This document shows positions 36,087 through 48,133 of a stretch of 64,000 nucleotides of DNA, one piece after another. The notes beneath the pieces are model-generated. The model had not been told where the DNA came from, did no database searches, and saw only the letters and a program-made list of their open reading frames with translations. Numbering within the stretch: the stretch's first letter is position 1; each line of letters begins with the position of its first letter. Where the stretch lies: positions 25,343,489-25,407,488 of the forward strand of contig NC_026655.2 of the NCBI RefSeq assembly GCF_000004075.3. The letters are read 5' to 3'. Source of the DNA: Cucumis sativus. Its lineage: Eukaryota; Streptophyta; Magnoliopsida; Cucurbitales; Cucurbitaceae. A program made the translations under genes and the position numbers.

Positions 36087-38231
36087 ATGGCGATCAAGAA
36101 GTTAGCAAGAATTTTGATGAAATCTCGGGACCACGATGTGTCTCTTCCCACTCGGGATGATCCATCCTTTGATGATTCTCGTCCTATCGATTCCCAAGGT
36201 AGTCAATCCTCTCTCAAGTTCTTTCCCTCACGTTTTGTTAAAACCCTAATTTGGTGTTCGATTTTTACAGTTCAAGAGGAGATGGTTCGTTCGTTGGAAA
36301 GGGCAAACGATCAACAGAGTGTTCTATGGAGGGTATTGTTCATTTCTGTGATTTTTATTTTATTTCTTAAGAAAAATTAGGGGTTCTCATGTCTGATTGT
36401 TTTTCTCTCTGTCCGATGTTCGTCAGACTGTGTTTGCGGTTTTTCTTTTTGCTATGCGGGTTTTCTTCTATACTCAATCCGTCAGCAGATTTCTTCTCCA
36501 TGGGAATTGGTATGTCAATTTAGCTGAGAATTTTTTTAAGCCGATATCATGAAATGATGAAATTTCAAATTCTTCGAAGATTTAACTCCAATTTCATTGT
36601 TTTGCTTCTATATGGTGTTAGTTAAGGACTCGGTACTTGTAAAGGATGCATTGAGTTGATGCTCTTGGCAACTTTTCATAGTTTATTTCCCTTCTGCAGC
36701 GTTATCATGCTTACTTCATGGAGGATGTTGATTCATGGATGATTATAGCTGCAGGTTGCTTTCTTACAAATTTCTCCATTAGTTTCAATTCATTAATTGC
36801 ATCATTGATTCTCACTCCTTCAAATTGTTTCAATCGTTAAACACAATTTTATGGCGAAGTTCATTCTTTATTTTTGATAGACCACAACGACCAAGTTTCA
36901 TTTCCTTGCTATATTGATGACGATAAATGCTTCAGATCTATTTTTCCTGCAAATGTTGGAAGTTCGTAGGAAATGTTGTCACAATTTCTTCAAGTTATGC
37001 CATCACACCATTTTTGGGATCTTGCTAATGTCAACAATTGAAAATTCTACAGATTGGGTTGCTATTTTAGCTTGTACATTTTCAATCATTGGGATTGTGA
37101 GCAAGTCAAGTCACCACCGGCGATGGCTTTGGTGCTCATTCTTTATTGGCATCCTACTCTCAGTTTTCTGGTTTTATTTCATGATGAGGTACGGTAACAG
37201 AATTCATAATCATCTTATCAAAGTTATGCTCCTAACTGAAGATGTATAAAGTATGACTTTTCACTTGTCACTTGTTAGATGCAAATACTTCGTTTTGGTT
37301 GTCTTACTCTTTCTCTAATAGCAATTACTAAAGTGGATACATGTTAGTAAGTGAGGAGAGGGGGTAGTTACGTGAGAAAAGCATGCTTGTATGCGGTTTG
37401 GGGCCAAGAAATATTGTTAGTTAGAAAGGGGTATGGAGAGTATACTTAAGGGTGTTTGCTTGCTTTGGCAAGGTATAGCAACCAATACACACGTCTCCGG
37501 TCTCTCTTCTGACAAGATGAGATTTTCATTGCTGAAATATACATAAAACAGGACAGTAACCTGTTTTCAACCAAGCAAGCCGATTGAGTTACTAACTTAC
37601 AAGAGGCTATCCCTCTTGTAGTAATTGGGAGAGAGAGATAGTATAACCAAAGTGTAAGTGCTTATAAACGACATAAGATAGTTGCAAGGTACTTGGATCC
37701 TTCCAATCTCGATTGCACTCATGCCCTACTCACTCTCCATAGATATTGCGTATCTTATCCATTCACCTCCCTCTCTATTTATTGCCAACAAATATGATAA
37801 ACTCTCTAGCTGATCACTAATATACCCTTAATACTCTAGCAATACCCTAGTATTGTTCCTATCATAACGCACAAGGGATAGCAACAAAAGAGTCCATGTC
37901 ATCTCTTGGTGATGCTTGTTGGTTGCCTCTTTATAAGGATGATGATCAATGAATTTTCACTATGTAATCATGCCATTTTGATTGCAGTTTGCCTAAGTTT
38001 CGATGGGATGTTATCTGGCTTCCTTTGGGTCCTCTCAGGTAGTTTCTGGAAAATGATAAATGATTAATTATATGACTCTGAATTGTACTTTGGAACTCAT
38101 TGTGTGTTCATACGATTCAATTTATTTGCAGTGGGGCTGGAATCTGTTTGTATGTAGATCATTTGCTAGCCGAATCCTCTGAGGAAATACGAAAGCTTAG
38201 AGGCTATATGTATTCTTATAAAGCTAACTGA
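36087..38231 (+). CDS. Uncharacterised plant four-span membrane protein
   Basis: I do not recognise a named function. Seven exons: 36087-36198, 36271-36332, 36427-36509, 36700-36754, 37053-37188, 37988-38038 and 38132-38231. The predicted protein is 199 aa. A basic and acidic N-terminal half (MAIKKLARILMKSRDHDVSL, then DDPSFDDSRPID) is followed by four hydrophobic segments near residues 59-78, 101-123, 131-151 and 158-180. The last contains WLPLGPLSGAGICLYVDHLL. The tail SSEEIRKLRGYMYSYKAN is charged. In exon 3 a T5 run (36446-36450) must be T6 to join the TVFAVFLF segment to CYAGFLLYSIRQQISSPWEL and the splice to RYHAYFMED. As written, the frame breaks there, while all other phases close. 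The short upstream GTG frame is not used. The long intron 5 carries a repeat-like block. Confidence 0.72.
37410..37865. mobile_element. Possible LTR-like insertion in an intron (fossil, unresolved)
   Basis: Intron 5 of the membrane-protein gene is much longer than its neighbours. This block has a less AT-rich composition, starts near TGTTAGTTAGAAAGGGG and ends near TGTTCCTATCATAAC, suggesting a solo LTR. Direct flanking repeats were not resolved, so the family and ends are uncertain. Confidence 0.25.
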
Positions 38232-39043
38232 AAACTGAATGAAGGAACCTATTATAATTTTGTATTTTATCTTTTGATCTTTCTTACTACTTAGTGTAAC
38301 GTTAAAAGTCCCATGAAGTAGAATCTGATTAGCCAGTTTTTCCTTTTTCCTCTTTCATTTCACTTTTTGTTTAAAACTTGATTGTTTTGGGTTTGACGAG
38401 ACGTTAGATCAAGATGTTACCATTTTTATTTTTCAAATCTTATACTAAACTAAAAACTTAATCCAGTTCATCTCTGGAGAAGCGAATAAAATAATTTTAT
38501 AAATGGGAAAATTTGATCTGTTATAGGTTTAGTGTTTTAAAATGTTAAAATGTTAAAATCAAAGGTTTGAGTTTTATTCTAATTCAATTCCTTCTATTCC
38601 AATTCATTTTGGAGAATAAATGCCAAAAAGGTAATTTTTTTCCCAGAATAAAATTACAGTTGGCGGCTTCTTGAAGGAATTTTTTTTGACCTCAAGAAAC
38701 TCAAGTTTTATAATGATTTGCTATCAATGCTTGATCCTAAAGTTCATATTTATAGGTCAAGTGAGCTTAGTCATTAAAAAGATGTGAAAAGTTGAGGAAT
38801 GAAAGGTAAAAATTAGTGTCGCCACGAACAGAAACAGAAGAAACTCTAAAGTTAAAAAACATTGCAAGTTCTATTATAACTAACAAAAAGCTGCTTCAGC
38901 TAAGATTTCAAAGTAAAATAAACAAAGCGCACCAAAGCAAGGACAATGAAGAATAACTCTTGACTCAAACAAGTCTTGTACCAAAAATTTTTACTAAAAG
39001 TTGGAAATAACAGATAACAAGGCAAATGGGTGTGTGTGATAGA
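38232..39043. other. Convergent spacer, membrane protein / RPL31
   Basis: It holds both 3' UTRs and about 500 bp of AT-rich sequence. Nothing else was recognised. Confidence 0.6.
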
Positions 39044-40425
39044 TCAATCTTCTTCATCATCGATGACCTTAGTGCCTAATCCTTTCAAACCTTCTGCTGG
39101 AATTTCTGCTACGGTTACGAGAGAATACAGTTCTTCCTTTGCATCTTCATCATCGTTCCTCTTGCGTGCAATTCGAACTCTAATTCTCCTTGGAACACTT
39201 CGAATTCCTCTGCTCCAAATATGCTTGTTCAGTTTCACGTCCACTCTGACATCCTTAGTTCCCATTGCTTTCTCAGCAAACTTCCTTATCTCTTTGATGG
39301 CCTTGGGAGCCTTCTTCTTGAAGGTACTATAATTTAGAAGTAGAGTAGAACATGAGATCTAGAATTGTTACAGTAATAGAATCCTCTAAATGAATCCACA
39401 ATTTAACCTTGGATCTAAGATCTACCGATACAATGAGAGGGAAAACCTATAAAAGACTAGAGATTACTCATGAAAAACGTGTGCGTTGAAATGAAAAACA
39501 GCACATACACCATAACCAGCCCGTTGAAAGAAAACGCAATTTCCATTGAGAAATACAGAAAATCATAGAAAAAAAACAGCACATACAAACTACTTTTTTT
39601 ATATAGAAAACACAACTATCATTGAGAAAATTGAAAGAACTCGAGGGAATAAAAAAAACCCACAAAACAAACCCTCAAAGAAACAGGATCGGACTGACTA
39701 AGATTTTGCCTAAAGAATGGTTAAAAGGCATTCAAAATCGAACCCAAAAGAGACATAAAACTTCACCAAGGACCAAACAACACTAAGGTCCCCCTCCACA
39801 AACATCTAACACCTCTTTTATTTCTCTTTCCATAAAACAACCCCGCTTCCTAAAATATTAAGACCTACACGATAGACTCTAATGTTTAATCTTCTTATCG
39901 AAACCAAGTGAAATATTACAAATGCCTATGATGAACAGTAAAATTACTCCAAAATTTGCTTTCATAACTCTTCTTGAACTCTCCAACAACACACTCCACA
40001 GAAACATTTAACAGCCAGCTTATTCTAGTTTCTACTATCCTTTGTTCAGTTTCATGTCTTAAAAATCCCTGATGAAAGTCATCTTTTGTCCCCAAGTTCA
40101 GATCTTATACAAATGTCACAATTAGCATATCGGTTGTGACCGACCAGGCCAGTTCCCAAATTCTTAATCTATAACCAAACCCATGAACAAAACTAACATC
40201 TCATCACAAAGATATCAGTTTCAAAGCATAAAAACTGAAAACATCTCGCCAAATATATTGAAAAAAACATAAAAAAAGTACAGCATGTTAATTTAATTAA
40301 GCGGAAAAAGGCATCAGTTCATGAAGATGAATGAGATGGTACCAGCCATGCAAACGCTTGTGTAGATTGATGGTGTACTCTCTGCTAACCACCTCCTCCT
40401 TCCTTCCCTTCGTTTTCTCAACCAT
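39044..40425 (-). CDS. RPL31: 60S ribosomal protein L31 (eL31)
   Basis: Structural protein of the large cytosolic subunit, near the exit tunnel. Two coding exons, 40343-40425 and 39044-39326, joined in TG|T (Cys28), give 121 aa, the normal plant length. The start [20 protein letters not shown] is followed by [40 protein letters not shown] and [20 protein letters not shown], and the acidic end is KVIDDEED. An additional intron lies in the leader (40452-40595: donor CTC|GTAAGC, acceptor GCAG). The frame is intact. A decayed copy of its 5' end lies at 45605-45930, upstream of the PMI1-like gene. Confidence 0.95.
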
Positions 40426-41638
40426 ATCTGCAGTCGGCTTCTTCGATTAAACTGCAACAAGTTGATGAAAATCAGAAACAATGAAAACAAAGTAGTAACC
40501 AATAAAATCAGTTTCATAGAAAAACGAACAATGTCGGAGGAAACAAATTGTTGGAGAAAAGAAATCGAAAAATGGGAGATCGAGAGGAAGCTTACGAGGG
40601 TTAGAAGCGATGAAGCAGGCGTTGAGTGAAGATGAGAAGCCACGGAAACCCTAATTTCCCCTCCTTTATGAATGTGTTGTCCATTGGGCTTGATGTAGTG
40701 GGTGCGGCCCATAAAGAAGAATAAGCCCATTTATCTTTGTAAAATAATAATTGTTTTTTTATTAAAAATTTGTGGTGCTTTTTACAATTGGTTGCTATGA
40801 TTTCTATATTTTGAATAGAAATATTGAATTGCTGGAAAAAAAAATAATATATATTATATATAGTACTAAAATTATTGTAAATGAAAAAATAGTAAAAAAT
40901 ATTTACTAGCAAAAATTTCAGATTCTACTTATCAAATTTGATAGATTTGAAATTCTTCATTTTAGCCCTAATTTCTTTTATTACTAACATTTTCTTCTTC
41001 TCTAGGACACAAATGTCATTTTAGTTTATTGACAATGTCTAAAAGAAATTGAGGAGAGCGAGATTTTTATTTTTCTATATAATCATAAAACCATTGCATG
41101 TTTTTGCTATAAAACTATGTTGGTTCTAAGGCGTCATTTTTTAAAATCTAAAGAGAAGAAAAGGTCTATTTTAAAAAACTTCAAAGAATAAACGCACCTA
41201 ATTCAAAACTTTGAAACTAAAACCAACTTTTGTCGTTTATTTTTAACCCTTACACCTCTTTATTGAACTTGGGAGTGGACCTAACAAGTAACAAGAGAAC
41301 AAGAGATTTAGAATTTTCATTTAAATCATTCTGCACCTATCTAGTAAAATGTAAAAGTAAGCTTCACATTAATTAAAATGGACGCCATACCTCAAGTCGG
41401 AAGTTTGATACACATTCCTAAATTATTGTACAAAAAAATTGCTCAAATATCCAAAATCACAAAGTACAGATGAAAACCACTCGACCTAAGTAATTTGTGT
41501 GTATTTATAGATCAATACAGATTCTTCTCGTAGTTCTTAGAACTGACGCGGTTACCTCTTTCATGAGTATACTCCACCTGAAGGACTAATATTTGTACAT
41601 AGAACAGCTCAATTGCTAGCAAGCAATTCATCCACCAC
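40426..41638. other. RPL31 leader/promoter and PMI1-like 3' flank
   Basis: It contains the spliced RPL31 leader (to about 40640), its promoter, and from about 40760 an AT-rich spacer leading to the 3' UTR of the PMI1-like gene. No additional gene is seen. Confidence 0.6.
40646..40730 (-). promoter_or_regulatory. RPL31 promoter: telo box and three site II elements
   Basis: The telo box AAACCCTAA is at 40646-40654. TGGGCT (40685-40690), GGCCCA (40706-40711) and AGCCCAT (40724-40730) are site II type (TGGGCY on one strand or the other). This is the same element set as at RPS30. No TATA box is evident, as is common for plant ribosomal-protein genes. Confidence 0.75.
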
Positions 41639-44600
41639 TCACCTTAACCTGAAGTTTTCATTAGGGAATACAACATTTGGGTTCCTTACAAGTGGATTTA
41701 ATGCAGAAAAGGCTTTCCATTTAGACCCAGATGAGATGCTCCACAAGGAATCTTTGTCTTTATCCCAGGAGGTTGCACCTTCGTTGGTTCGGGAGCCGAT
41801 GACTTTGGAGCAGCCTTTGTCTTCACAAACGGATTTTTCTTGCTCTTTCCCATGCCGTTGGCGACCAACCATCGTGAACCAGATTTCTGTTGGTTGGATG
41901 TTGAGGTACCCCAGAGTTTCTTATTGGGCTCAGTTTTGATACCCGAGAGATGAACTTCTGTGATTCTGAACTGAGGAATGCTTTGTTGTTGTTCAGAAGC
42001 TTTCTCCTCCGGTTCTTCCTTTATCTCTACTCTTGCAATGATCTCGTCATCGTCATCATAATAGTTGTTTCGTATCTCCGAGACTGTGTTGTATATTTTG
42101 GGTTTTGGTGGGATGAACACTCTCTCCACTTGGATAAGAGAAAGCATTGGGGCACCAACTGGTTCATAATTTCTCAGCGGATCACGAAGTTGCACCATGA
42201 GTGCCACTGTGAAGTTGTTACCCAGTAAACCACACTTTCGGCTAGAACTCTTTCCTCGCCTTCGGTCTCCCTTTGTGCCACCACGAATGAAGTCTAAGGA
42301 ATTAGCATGATGAGCAGCGAGTACTTTAGAAGTATGTTCACTGATAATTTCTTCATCATCAAGTTCACCAGAATCCAATCTCAACCATTCATCAAGAGAG
42401 AGAGAAAGACCCATTAATCCATCAACATCATCACCATTGTCTTTTACATCCAACAATTGCAATCCAGCAGTTCCCTCCAGTCCAAGCGACCCACTAATGT
42501 CAATTCCCTTGCCCTGAAGAGCTGAAAATTCTCCTATAGACTGTGCACTGATGTTAGAAGGTGCCTCGTCCTCAGACATTCCTGACTGTATCCTCAGCCC
42601 TTCCATTGAAAGAGCTTCAATCTTGTCCAAGGCTAGAGGAGCAACATCTTCTAAGGATACATATTCCGTCTCAGGCTCACCACGCATACAGTTTTTACCA
42701 TACGTTTCATGCCTAGAACCAGATGATCTGCCCGTGGAAGTTTTTCGTCTATCAAATGGATCTTGCTCAAACACCGGTTCACTCTGAGGTGCACATTGCC
42801 TGTTCCAATGTAGAGAAATAACATGTAATTAAACAAGATAATAAAGAATCTCCCATAGGGAGAGAGGGGTGGGGGAGTTGTTGAAAAATGAGACCACAAA
42901 CCTCTCAGAACCCTCCAAAGTAGTAATAGCTTCCCACGCTAGCCTGTTGCATTGTTTTCCCAGTTATATCTTCCAAAGGCATTAACTTATTTGCTTGCAT
43001 AGAAAGTTTCTCAATTCCAACTGAGGCCAGACGGGGTAGTATTTCCATTACACACGAACCCATTTCGGCAGGTACTACCACGGGGGTAGAAACCTGCATA
43101 ATCAGGTTCCCACCGCTCTTAGCATTCTGGAAAATTGCAGGATTCATAGATCGCAAAAAACCTCCATTCTTTGTCTGGATAAATGAACCCAGTCCTTCTC
43201 CAAGAGGAGGCAATTCAAATGGGTCTTCAGAAGGCATATCAACTGGACTTCCAAACCCATGAGAGCTGCTTGATGGCGACTGTTGAAAGGCTTCCTCATT
43301 CAAGCCCCACTCGTGCATCAAAAACCTCTGTCTCCAAATCTTCCAACATCTTTGCCTTCATTTTACTCCTCATTGCTTCATCATCTATGAAGCACCTGCC
43401 TTCATTATCACTGACAGTCGACGGCATATCAAAAGCTGTATCAGCTATGTCTCCAAACTCAGAACTTGCATTAAAATCATAATCATATGCTGGATAACTT
43501 TCATCTTCATCATCAAAATTGAACAAAGAATAACCACCTGCTACAGCTTCTTCCTCAAATTGTCGTAATAGCTGCTCTCTTGGAGACTCTGGCTCACTTC
43601 CAGAACACAAACCAAATGGACTTTGCTCAAGCCCCAACATACGTAAGAAATCACTTTCCAAATATTCATCATCTAAATCAAGGGGGATCCCTTTACTTTC
43701 CAAAAATTCATCATCTAAATCAAGGGACATGCCCTCTCCAGTTGGTTCATCACTTGACTTAAATTTTAAGTTCAAATGCTCTTCCTCGGGAGACTCCATT
43801 GCTGCCGTCTCCAGTTCACACACACAACTCAAAGCTGACTCCAATTCCTTCAGGATGGATTCTTTGGTATAAATATCATCGTCATTGGAAGAACTATCAC
43901 ATGCAGCAACCCTGCTATCCTCTTCATGAGCCATCGATGATACATTGTCAATTGCAGAATGTCCAACTGCAGAGGAATCAACATCTTTTACATCAATTTT
44001 CTCCACCTGTTCCTCAGAAGACACTTCAACCCCTACTTCAATTTTCTCCACCTGTTCCTCAGAAGACATTTCAATCCCTCGTTCAATGAATGAGAACTCA
44101 GTTCCACAATCAACATCAGCATTTTCTTTCTCAGGGGCAGAAAGGTAAGAATCAGATTTCATTGGATGAGAATCTTCAATGCATCCATTGAGCTCAGGGT
44201 TGCTGTTCTCTGAAGCATCCAATTTACCATCATCAAATTTTTTGTATAATAGATCTACCGACTTGGCAAGTTCTAACTGAGGTACTGGCAGAACTTCATG
44301 AAGATCCTTTATATCATCTACTGTCTGGGATGATTCAAGAGAATTATAGTTCATCCTTCCAGGAATACTCTCAGTATTCCGTATTCTGCTTCTACTACCA
44401 GATTCACCAACCACCATCTCGGATTTCTCGATACCATACTTATTCTGCTTCCCCTTTAAGGAATCACCGATATGATTTCCAGGGCAGGTAAATTATCACC
44501 TACTACTGTGTATCCAAAACTAACATTCATTGTGGCACCTTTAGCCCTACCAGATAATTTAAAGCTAGTAGCCCACTTTCCAGAGCTTTTTTCTTCTTCT

Positions 44601-45207
44601 AACTCCTCCAATGTTAGGGGAAGAAACCTCGTGAGATCAACCCGATGCTTCCCCAAATCAACCTCTGAAGCACCATATAAGGAAGCATAGAGTAAAAAAT
44701 GCTTGGCCTCATACTTTGCAGAATGATGAGGTCCATTTCCACTACCATGTACTGTACAAGTACAGTTCAACACCTCTTCAAATTCTACCTTGCCCCTTAT
44801 GATCTTCTTAGGGTTAGTTACCAATAAACCATCCCGCCTCTTCCAGAATACACTTAGACTAAAATCGTCCAAATCAGAAGGTAACCCCTCAATCAAGTGA
44901 ACTTGGAGAGAGAAACAACAATTAAACCTGCGGTTTCGAACATGGGAGAACGGCTTTAAAGACTTCCAACTCCATATAGATTTCTTTTCCTTGCGTGTTG
45001 GATCTTCATTACTGCTTTTTGGCTTCAACTTGGATCGGGCAAATTGGTTTTACCCGTATATCTTTGTCGATTATTGGCTACAGGATTTGAATTCTTAGAT
45101 AAATGTTTGTTCAGATAAAGTGCTTTGTTTATGGTCTCTATCTCATTCAACAACTTCTCACTGCCAGAGCGACTCCCAATCTTCTTTGAATCAATTCTCG
45201 ACAACAT
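41639..45207 (-). CDS. PLASTID MOVEMENT IMPAIRED 1-RELATED protein (NT-C2 domain), frame broken in five places
   Basis: Family members act in chloroplast and nuclear positioning along actin filaments. Two coding exons, 42902-45207 and 41639-42799, would give 1155 aa. The N terminus MLSRIDSKKIGSRSGSEKLL leads an NT-C2 domain (about 75-235, RRFNCCFSLQVHLIEGLP, PHHSAKYEAKHFLLYASL, LTLEELEEEKSSGKW). An acidic middle with small internal repeats follows. The conserved C-terminal half contains PPLGEGLG, KNGGFLRSMNP, GIEKLSMQANKLMPLEDITG, GLLGNNFTVALMVQLRDPLR and the end NPNVVFPNENFRLR. One-base length changes occur at 45032-45033, 44482-44484, 43320-43324, 42943-42944 and 41764-41766. All are at short homopolymers, and undoing them restores both exon phases. 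There are no other in-frame stops, so consensus error is more likely than decay. Confidence 0.88.
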
Positions 45208-48133
45208 CGTCTCTCATCAAGAGCTCTGAAATTAAATTAGAACAATATAAACAAGTAATTAAAAAGTAACTCACACGTCACAGATACATCCAATTCAATC
45301 GATCTCCTTAATTCAAACCATACAAATAAAACATCTCTCATACAATTCAACAAACAATTTACATGCCTCCCCATAAACCACCTCTAGATGTATAAAATTC
45401 ATTTCATCATAGTGCATAAGTAAAACCCCAATGAACAAACCTTTACCAGGTTCAAGCTGGCCGGAAAATTATACTGGTCAACCAAACGATGAAGGAACCC
45501 AGAACTACCAAACCAAAATCACAACCTCTGAATTTGATAAGTAATGTTGAATATCTTTTGTTCCCAAGCTCTAATATTACACAAACTTCAATCTGTCGTA
45601 TCAAAGGAAGATAAATAAGCCGCAAATGGCATCAGTTCATAAAGAGAAATGAGTAAAAAAGTATGAACGAGATAATACCAGCCATGCAAACACTTAAAGT
45701 AGATTGATTGTGAACTCTACTAACCACCTTCTCCTCCTTTCCCTTAATTTCTCAACCAATCCCCAGTCGACTTTTTTAATTACACCAGCAACCAGTAAAT
45801 ACAAATCCGGTACAGAAGCAACAATGTCAGAGCAAATCAATCTCAATCCGTTGGAGCAAAGAAATCAAAACTTCAGATAGCCTAAAAAAAACCGTAGATC
45901 GGGATGAACTTACAAGGGGGGAAGAGAAGATAAAGAGTTACAACAAACAGAAGGTCGAAAAAACAAGAATTTCTGCACCGTACAAGAAATATGAATTTGA
46001 AATTTGAAATTTGAATATGATGAAGAAATGGGGAAAGTGAGGAAGAAGAGTAGAAAGGTATGGACGAAACCCTAGAGAAGACGCGATGGTGGTGGCATCG
46101 CGTTTATTCTCTCTATCAATTTTCTTCGTTCCTTTCTTCCCCCAATTTGAATTGCCGCTCCCCATCTCCTTTTATTATTCTTTTCAATCAAAGTTATTTT
46201 TTTAAAAAAACAAAAGTTTTCTTTTCAATAAGCGACATTATTTCTCGTTTATTTCCATTTTCTACCTCTCAATTTTCCATATTCTCATTTGTTGTCAACT
46301 GAATTTAATTTTATTCTAAAAAAAATTTAAAATTTAATTTCTACATTTAAATATTTTTTTATGAGATTATATTGTGTTAAATGCTATATAATATACTCTA
46401 ATTGTATATTATCACGTCACTATTTTATAATAAATATATGTAAATATATGTAGTACTCTCAATATATAGTAGTTTATTATGATTTATTGTAATTACTATA
46501 TATTTTATAATTATTTTTATTCAATTTACTATATTAAAAAACAATATAAATAGTTTACCTTTCTAATATTTTGTTTTTCTTTTATATATTTTTTATAATT
46601 TATTTTATATAAAAATGTTGATTAATTATATATGTTATATTTCATGACATATAAGATTAAAAAAAGAGTGTGAATTCAAAATTTAGTAAAGTTTATGTTA
46701 AATAAATATTGGAGCATGTTTTAACAAATAACTTTACCTTTAATTTAATTTCAAAGCATAATAGAGATGAACAAACTCCTTTCTTGATTCCTTGTTTAGA
46801 TAAGGGAAAATATGAAAAAAATTTAAGATCTAAGAACAATTTTGAAATCATGTTAAAGTCGCAACTGCGTGAGTAACTTTATCAGTGATGAGAGTGATAA
46901 ATAGATACAATGTTAATATAGAGGAGATTAGCAAAAGACTATTTGTTTTTTAATGCTACATTTTCTAGGTGCTTGAATCAATTTGAAATTCTTTAACTTT
47001 AGCTCTTTGAGCAACTTGATTTGTTATATATGTCAAAATGAGCATACCTCAATAGCATAATAATCAATTTTTTAAGCATTTCCAAAATAAAAGAATCGAG
47101 TAACATATATATATATAACTTTCAGATGATATTATGAATCTACAAATCTTTGTTAGAATGCCAACACATTTTAGGAACTCATCTCATTCTAACTAATCTA
47201 TAACTTTCTTTTTCTACTTACTACTATTTAAAGTAAACTAATGCATTGATTACAAGTCAATGAAATAATTGATGGGTCTAATCTTAATAATGTGATTACC
47301 TTCCTATGACTTATCTAATTAAAAAATACTATTAATGAAAAATTCAAATTGTATAGTATATAAGTTTATCGAACTAATATTGTGAAATACATAAGATTAA
47401 ACTAAAGACAACCTTATGCTCCAAATTTAGATAAAAGTATTATACAAATTCTCAATTAGTATGGTTAAGTAATGCCAAACACGATAGACATGTACAATTG
47501 TCTGTTTTCATTAACAAAATTAGTTTGGGATTAACTTGTATTATACAATTTTTTTATGATGAAAAATAGTAAAAGTAGTAGTAATTCAAATTGTCACATC
47601 TCACACATTTATATACTCGAAGAAGAAAGAGGCAAACCTTCTCTATGCATATGACTTAGTCTTGCATTTTAATTTTAAACCTTCGGTGTTGAATTTCATT
47701 TCATACTTCTTAGTTATGATATTGCAAAGGATTTTAATGCAATCTCAAAATGTTGAAAAATGCATTAAAATATCGAGTTAGATTGATCAAAACATGATTT
47801 CAGATGGAAAAGAGACGATGATAGAACGAAGTCGAAAAAGAGAGACGAAACTACATTTTGGTTGTGGATGTATTTATTCAACATTGCTTCCCCAATATGT
47901 TTGGGTCATCCATAGTCTACAATTATCTTCTTGCCTTCTATCTTTTCCGGTATACAAACCCTGTGGAAAAGATATTTGAACACTAAGCTTGTTAGAGCAA
48001 GAGCTAAAATCAGCACCACCGCTTTGCTGGTTCATGTCCAATTGTTTCGAACTCTCATTTCTTTCCAGATTTGAAGAAGGTTTTATCTTTTAATTTTCAT
48101 CGCTCAAGGTTTTCAAGCTCCACAGACAAAGAA
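45208..48133. other. PMI1-like leader region and AT-rich spacer
   Basis: A leader acceptor (TTTCAG before 45225, minus strand) and a candidate donor (CTT|GTAAGT at 45914/45913) bracket a probable leader intron. A telo-box-like AAACCCTAG lies near 46068. From about 46300 to 48000 the sequence is AT-rich and shows no gene. The last 130 bp is the leader of the DUF3531 gene. Confidence 0.5.
45605..45930 (-). pseudogene. Decayed copy of the RPL31 5' region (leader, first exon, intron 1 start)
   Basis: Aligns in order with 40305-40610. Shared blocks include GGCATCAGTTCAT, ACCAGCCATGCAAAC, GTAGATTGAT, CTAACCACC and CAATGTC. The ATG position reads TTG on the minus strand, and several length changes destroy the exon 1 frame, so it cannot encode L31. 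The equivalent of the RPL31 leader-intron donor is kept as CTT|GTAAGT. It lies 0.4-0.7 kb upstream of the PMI1-like start codon, in the same orientation. Confidence 0.75.

Noticed and set aside
40100-40210. C/D snoRNA in the RPL31 intron (minus strand GTGATGAG and CTGA)
   Set aside because: There is no terminal stem, no internal D'/C' boxes and no recognisable guide region.
41613-41939. Plus-strand ORFs opposite the PMI1-like gene (and similar ones opposite the IST1-like and zinc-finger genes)
   Set aside because: They are antisense shadows of conserved coding exons.
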